Shown here: positions 5,480 to 10,133 of the stretch, piece after piece
How the letters are laid out: each line of letters starts with the position of its first letter
Position numbering within the stretch: the first letter of the stretch is position 1
NCBI GenBank assembly: GCA_913049565.1
Contig: CAJWZG010000085.1
Location: forward strand, 1-10,133
Origin: an uncultured Gammaproteobacteria bacterium
Lineage (GTDB): Bacteria; Pseudomonadota; Gammaproteobacteria; Pseudomonadales; Azotimanducaceae_A
DNA length: 10,133 nucleotides
Reading direction: 5' to 3'
The notes under the pieces: model-generated
Told to the model about the DNA's origin: nothing
What the model saw: the letters and a program-made list of their open reading frames with translations, nothing else
Databases searched by the model: none
Made by a program: the position numbers and the translations under genes

Positions 5480-7392
5480 ATCTTTACCGACTCCAGCTTT
5501 CGACCACCGTACATCAAGTTCACCAAGGCGCGGGTCACCATAATAGCCGTAAACATCGAAGTTACGATGCCCACAGCCAAAGTCACCGCAAAGCCCCGAA
5601 CCGGGCCGCTACCGATCGAAAGCAAAATAATAGCCACGAAAAAAGTTGTTACATTCGCATCGGTAATGGTGAGTAAGGCACGATCGAAGCCTGCCTGAAT
5701 AGCCATCTGAGGCGGGTGATTTTTTAGCTCTTCACGAATGCGCGAGAAAATGAGCACATTGGCATCCACCGCCATACCAACGGTCAGCACGATACCGGCA
5801 ATGCCCGGCAGGGTAAGCGTGGCGCCCAGTATGGACATGATAGCAACCAGCAACATTAGGTTTGCCGTCAGCGCTACGTTAGCGGCCAGTCCAAAGCCGC
5901 GGTAATAGAAAATCATGAATGCTAAAACCAAGGCAAAACCGATTGCCACCGATTGCCAACCCCGGCGAATATTTTCGTCACCCAATTGCGCCCCAACGGT
6001 ACGCTCTTCAACAATGTACATGGGCGCTGCCAGCGCGCCAGCACGCAACAGCAGCGCCAAATCTTGAGCCTCTCGAAGATCCAAGCCGGTGATCCTGAAA
6101 TTAAAACCCAGTGCCGCCTGCACAGTCGCAACGCTGATGAGACGGCGCTCTTCTACCGTGTAGTACTCTTCAACCGTCTCACCGTCGACAACCGTCTTTC
6201 TTATGCGCGGCTTTTGCTCAATAAACAATATCGCCATTGATCGGCCGATGTTGTCCTTGGTGGCCGCATGCATCTTGCGGCCTCCTTCATTATCCAACTC
6301 GATGCTTACCTGCGGCTGACTGGTCTCAGGGTCATAAGATTGCTGGGCGTCCTGAACATTATTACCCGTGACAATGTTACGGCGCATAATTTCCTGTGCC
6401 CGCCCTTGGTACTCATACGTTTCAATCTGCGACTTCCGCGCTCTGGGCAGCGCTTCCAGTCGAAACTCTAGATTCGCGAATTTATTCAGAATTTCCTTGG
6501 CTCGAGCGCTGTCCTGAATACCCGGCAGATCGACAACAATTCGAGAACGACCTAACCGCTGTACCTGAGGCTCAGACACACCCAGTTCGTTCACTCGGTT
6601 ACGCAGACTGGTGAGGTTTTGGCTTATCGCACGGTCTTCCAGAGCACGAACTTTGTCTTCTGTCAGCGTGAAACGCAGCAAAAAATCGCCCCCGGCTTCT
6701 CGGTCTTGAACCAAAAAATCGGCGTAATCAATAAGCGCCTCTCGGGCTTCGTCTCTCGTCTCGGTTTCGCTGAACGCAATCGTAATGGTTCTGCCGTTGA
6801 TCCAATCTCGGCTTGGCAAAAAGCGGATGCGCTGGCTTATCAACGTATCTCGCATGCCCTCGGCACTGTTATCTATGACGCCAGCGATATAGTCCTCCAT
6901 GTTGACCTGCAACAAGAAGTGCGCCCCGCCGAACAGGTCGAGGCCTAACGACATCGGCTTACCGCCGAGGTCTTGCAACCACTGCGGCGTCGTTGGCGCT
7001 TGAGCCAGCGCTACCACGAAGTCGACTGAGCTGGCGTTAACGGTGTCGGCAATCAGTTCTCGAGCACCGAGCTGGGTTGTCTCATCGGCCAATCGCACGA
7101 TGAGAGAGGCGTTCTCTTCTTCCACTGCGATAACGCCAATCCCAGCCTCGCTGAGGGCTGTGGTCACTCGTGTCTTTTGCGCCGCAACAACTCCCCTATC
7201 AGCGTCTAACGCACGAATTTGCACGGCAGCGTCTGGCTGAAAAACATTGGGTGCGGCATAAATTAAGCCCAACGCACAGATGGCGGCGATCAACGTATAT
7301 TTCCACGCCGGGAACACATTCATAGGACCACGCCGCGAAGGAGCGCCAAGCAAGGTACCGTTACCTTGCGAATTGGTCTCGTCGTTTGTCAT
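5476..7392 (-). CDS. secD: Protein translocase subunit SecD
   Basis: Inner-membrane RND-family subunit of SecDF-YajC. The 638-residue product has TM1 at about 32-50 (WKYTLIAAICALGLIYAAPN), a large periplasmic region with P1 domain (about 55-450, including SLRNRVNELGVSEPQVQRLG and VVDLPGIQDSARAKEIL), and a C-terminal five-TM bundle (about 478-630) with PGIAGIVLTVGMAVDANVLIFSRIREEL. Asp543 in VDANVL corresponds to the functionally important Asp519 of E. coli. The GLDLRGG box after TM1 reads GLDLFGG here (Phe154). The ATG at 7392 has GAGG 5 nt upstream and gives 23 residues more than E. coli; the ATG at 7323 matches the E. coli start but has no Shine-Dalgarno, so the longer form is preferred. 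I see no convincing promoter in the 111 nt upstream. Confidence 0.97.
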   Translation of the reverse strand: MTNDETNSQGNGTLLGAPSRRGPMNVFPAWKYTLIAAICALGLIYAAPNVFQPDAAVQIRALDADRGVVAAQKTRVTTALSEAGIGVIAVEEENASLIVRLADETTQLGARELIADTVNASSVDFVVALAQAPTTPQWLQDLGGKPMSLGLDLFGGAHFLLQVNMEDYIAGVIDNSAEGMRDTLISQRIRFLPSRDWINGRTITIAFSETETRDEAREALIDYADFLVQDREAGGDFLLRFTLTEDKVRALEDRAISQNLTSLRNRVNELGVSEPQVQRLGRSRIVVDLPGIQDSARAKEILNKFANLEFRLEALPRARKSQIETYEYQGRAQEIMRRNIVTGNNVQDAQQSYDPETSQPQVSIELDNEGGRKMHAATKDNIGRSMAILFIEQKPRIRKTVVDGETVEEYYTVEERRLISVATVQAALGFNFRITGLDLREAQDLALLLRAGALAAPMYIVEERTVGAQLGDENIRRGWQSVAIGFALVLAFMIFYYRGFGLAANVALTANLMLLVAIMSILGATLTLPGIAGIVLTVGMAVDANVLIFSRIREELKNHPPQMAIQAGFDRALLTITDANVTTFFVAIILLSIGSGPVRGFAVTLAVGIVTSMFTAIMVTRALVNLMYGGRKLESVKI

Positions 7393-7466
7393 GAAGTCCT
7401 CTTGTATGGCGTCAAAAGTAGGCTATTGGCCTGAGAATGCTTGAAGCTATTTGTTAAAGGGCAAGC

Positions 7467-7486
7467 AAAAAACGCTGAGCGCAGCG
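7467..7486 (-). terminator. Intrinsic terminator or attenuator between yajC and secD
   Basis: On the minus strand CGCTG (7482-7486), loop CGCT, CAGCG (7473-7477) and then six T (7467-7472) make a classic intrinsic terminator with a 5-bp GC-rich stem and tetraloop, 18 nt after the yajC stop. It would end or reduce queA-tgt-yajC transcription before secDF. Confidence 0.7.
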
Positions 7487-7503
7487 CGTCCGGCCTGCGG
7501 CAC

Positions 7504-10004
<2,501 letters not shown>

Positions 10005-10033
10005 TGGCTGTACCGACCATAAAAACGAAACCT

Positions 10034-10039
10034 ATTGTA
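10034..10039 (-). promoter_or_regulatory. Candidate -10 box for the queA operon
   Basis: TACAAT on the minus strand (5 of 6 consensus bases), 30 nt upstream of the queA TTG. The region where a -35 should lie (TTCTGC) matches poorly. The predicted leader is only about 20-25 nt. The box overlaps a weak plus-strand -35-like TTGTAT (10035-10040). Confidence 0.4.
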
Positions 10040-10098
10040 TCTGCATCCACCCTTGTGCAGAATCGCCAGCTTCAAAAGACGCCTGTTTTTTTGTCCCT

Positions 10099-10133
10099 GC
10101 CCGGGTGGCGAAATTGGTAGACGCAGGGGATTC
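10099..10133 (+). tRNA. tRNA-Leu, 5' part, cut by the window end; anticodon probably CAA
   Basis: The first 35 nt of a class II tRNA are visible: acceptor strand GCCCGGG, TG, D-stem GCG/CGC with loop AAATTGGTAGA, A26, anticodon stem GGGGA and loop TTC. The GGCGAAAT-GGTAGACGCAG-GATTC pattern matches E. coli tRNA-Leu(CAA). The window ends on the first anticodon base, C, so CAA is likely and CAG possible. A seven-T run (10086-10092) lies just before the gene. A weak promoter, TTGTAT (10035-10040), 17 bp, CAGAAT (10058-10063), could drive it. tRNA-Leu beside queA is also the arrangement in Pseudomonas. Confidence 0.9.

Noticed and set aside
5953..6240. 95-codon plus-strand frame opposite secD
   Set aside because: It lies wholly inside the strongly conserved secD gene; composition follows the secD codons, with no domain or ribosome site of note.

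Overview
This 10.1 kb window looks like chromosomal DNA of a gammaproteobacterium. The proteins align by eye with E. coli Ndk, IscS, TrmJ, SuhB, SecF, SecD, YajC, Tgt and QueA. From memory, the gene order follows the Pseudomonas-type block tRNA-Leu / queA-tgt-yajC-secD-secF / suhB / trmJ-cysE-iscRSUA-hscBA-fdx-iscX-ndk. No phage, transposon, CRISPR array or long repeat is visible, and no gene-free stretch exceeds 300 bases.

Right half (about 4.5-10.13 kb): a minus-strand operon queA-tgt-yajC-secD-secF. queA overlaps tgt by 8 nt, tgt overlaps yajC by 14 nt, and secD overlaps secF by 4 nt. The only real gap is yajC-secD (111 nt), which holds a well-formed intrinsic terminator/attenuator. queA and tgt carry out late steps of queuosine tRNA modification. 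YajC, SecD and SecF form the accessory complex of the Sec translocon. A tRNA-Leu gene starts on the plus strand just upstream of queA and is cut by the window end after its first anticodon base (C).

Middle (3.6-4.5 kb): suhB is the only plus-strand protein gene. It is divergent from trmJ and convergent with secF.

Left half (0-3.6 kb, minus strand): trmJ, an orphan ParA-type ATPase, an IscS-type cysteine desulfurase, then ndk. This is the unusual part. The flanking genes are where the isc cluster normally sits, but cysE, iscR, iscU, iscA, hscB, hscA, fdx and iscX are all absent. A ParA gene occupies the cysE-iscR slot. The remaining IscS keeps its catalytic Lys, His and Cys but ends about 22 residues early, without the C-terminal tail that E. 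coli IscS uses to dock IscU. The likely reading (inference) is that Fe-S assembly has moved to another system, such as SUF, while IscS stays as a sulfur donor for tRNA thiolation and related pathways. Several genes here (queA, tgt, trmJ, iscS and the tRNA itself) serve tRNA biogenesis.

At least two genes, trmJ and queA, begin with TTG, supported by homology and, for trmJ, by a strong Shine-Dalgarno sequence.
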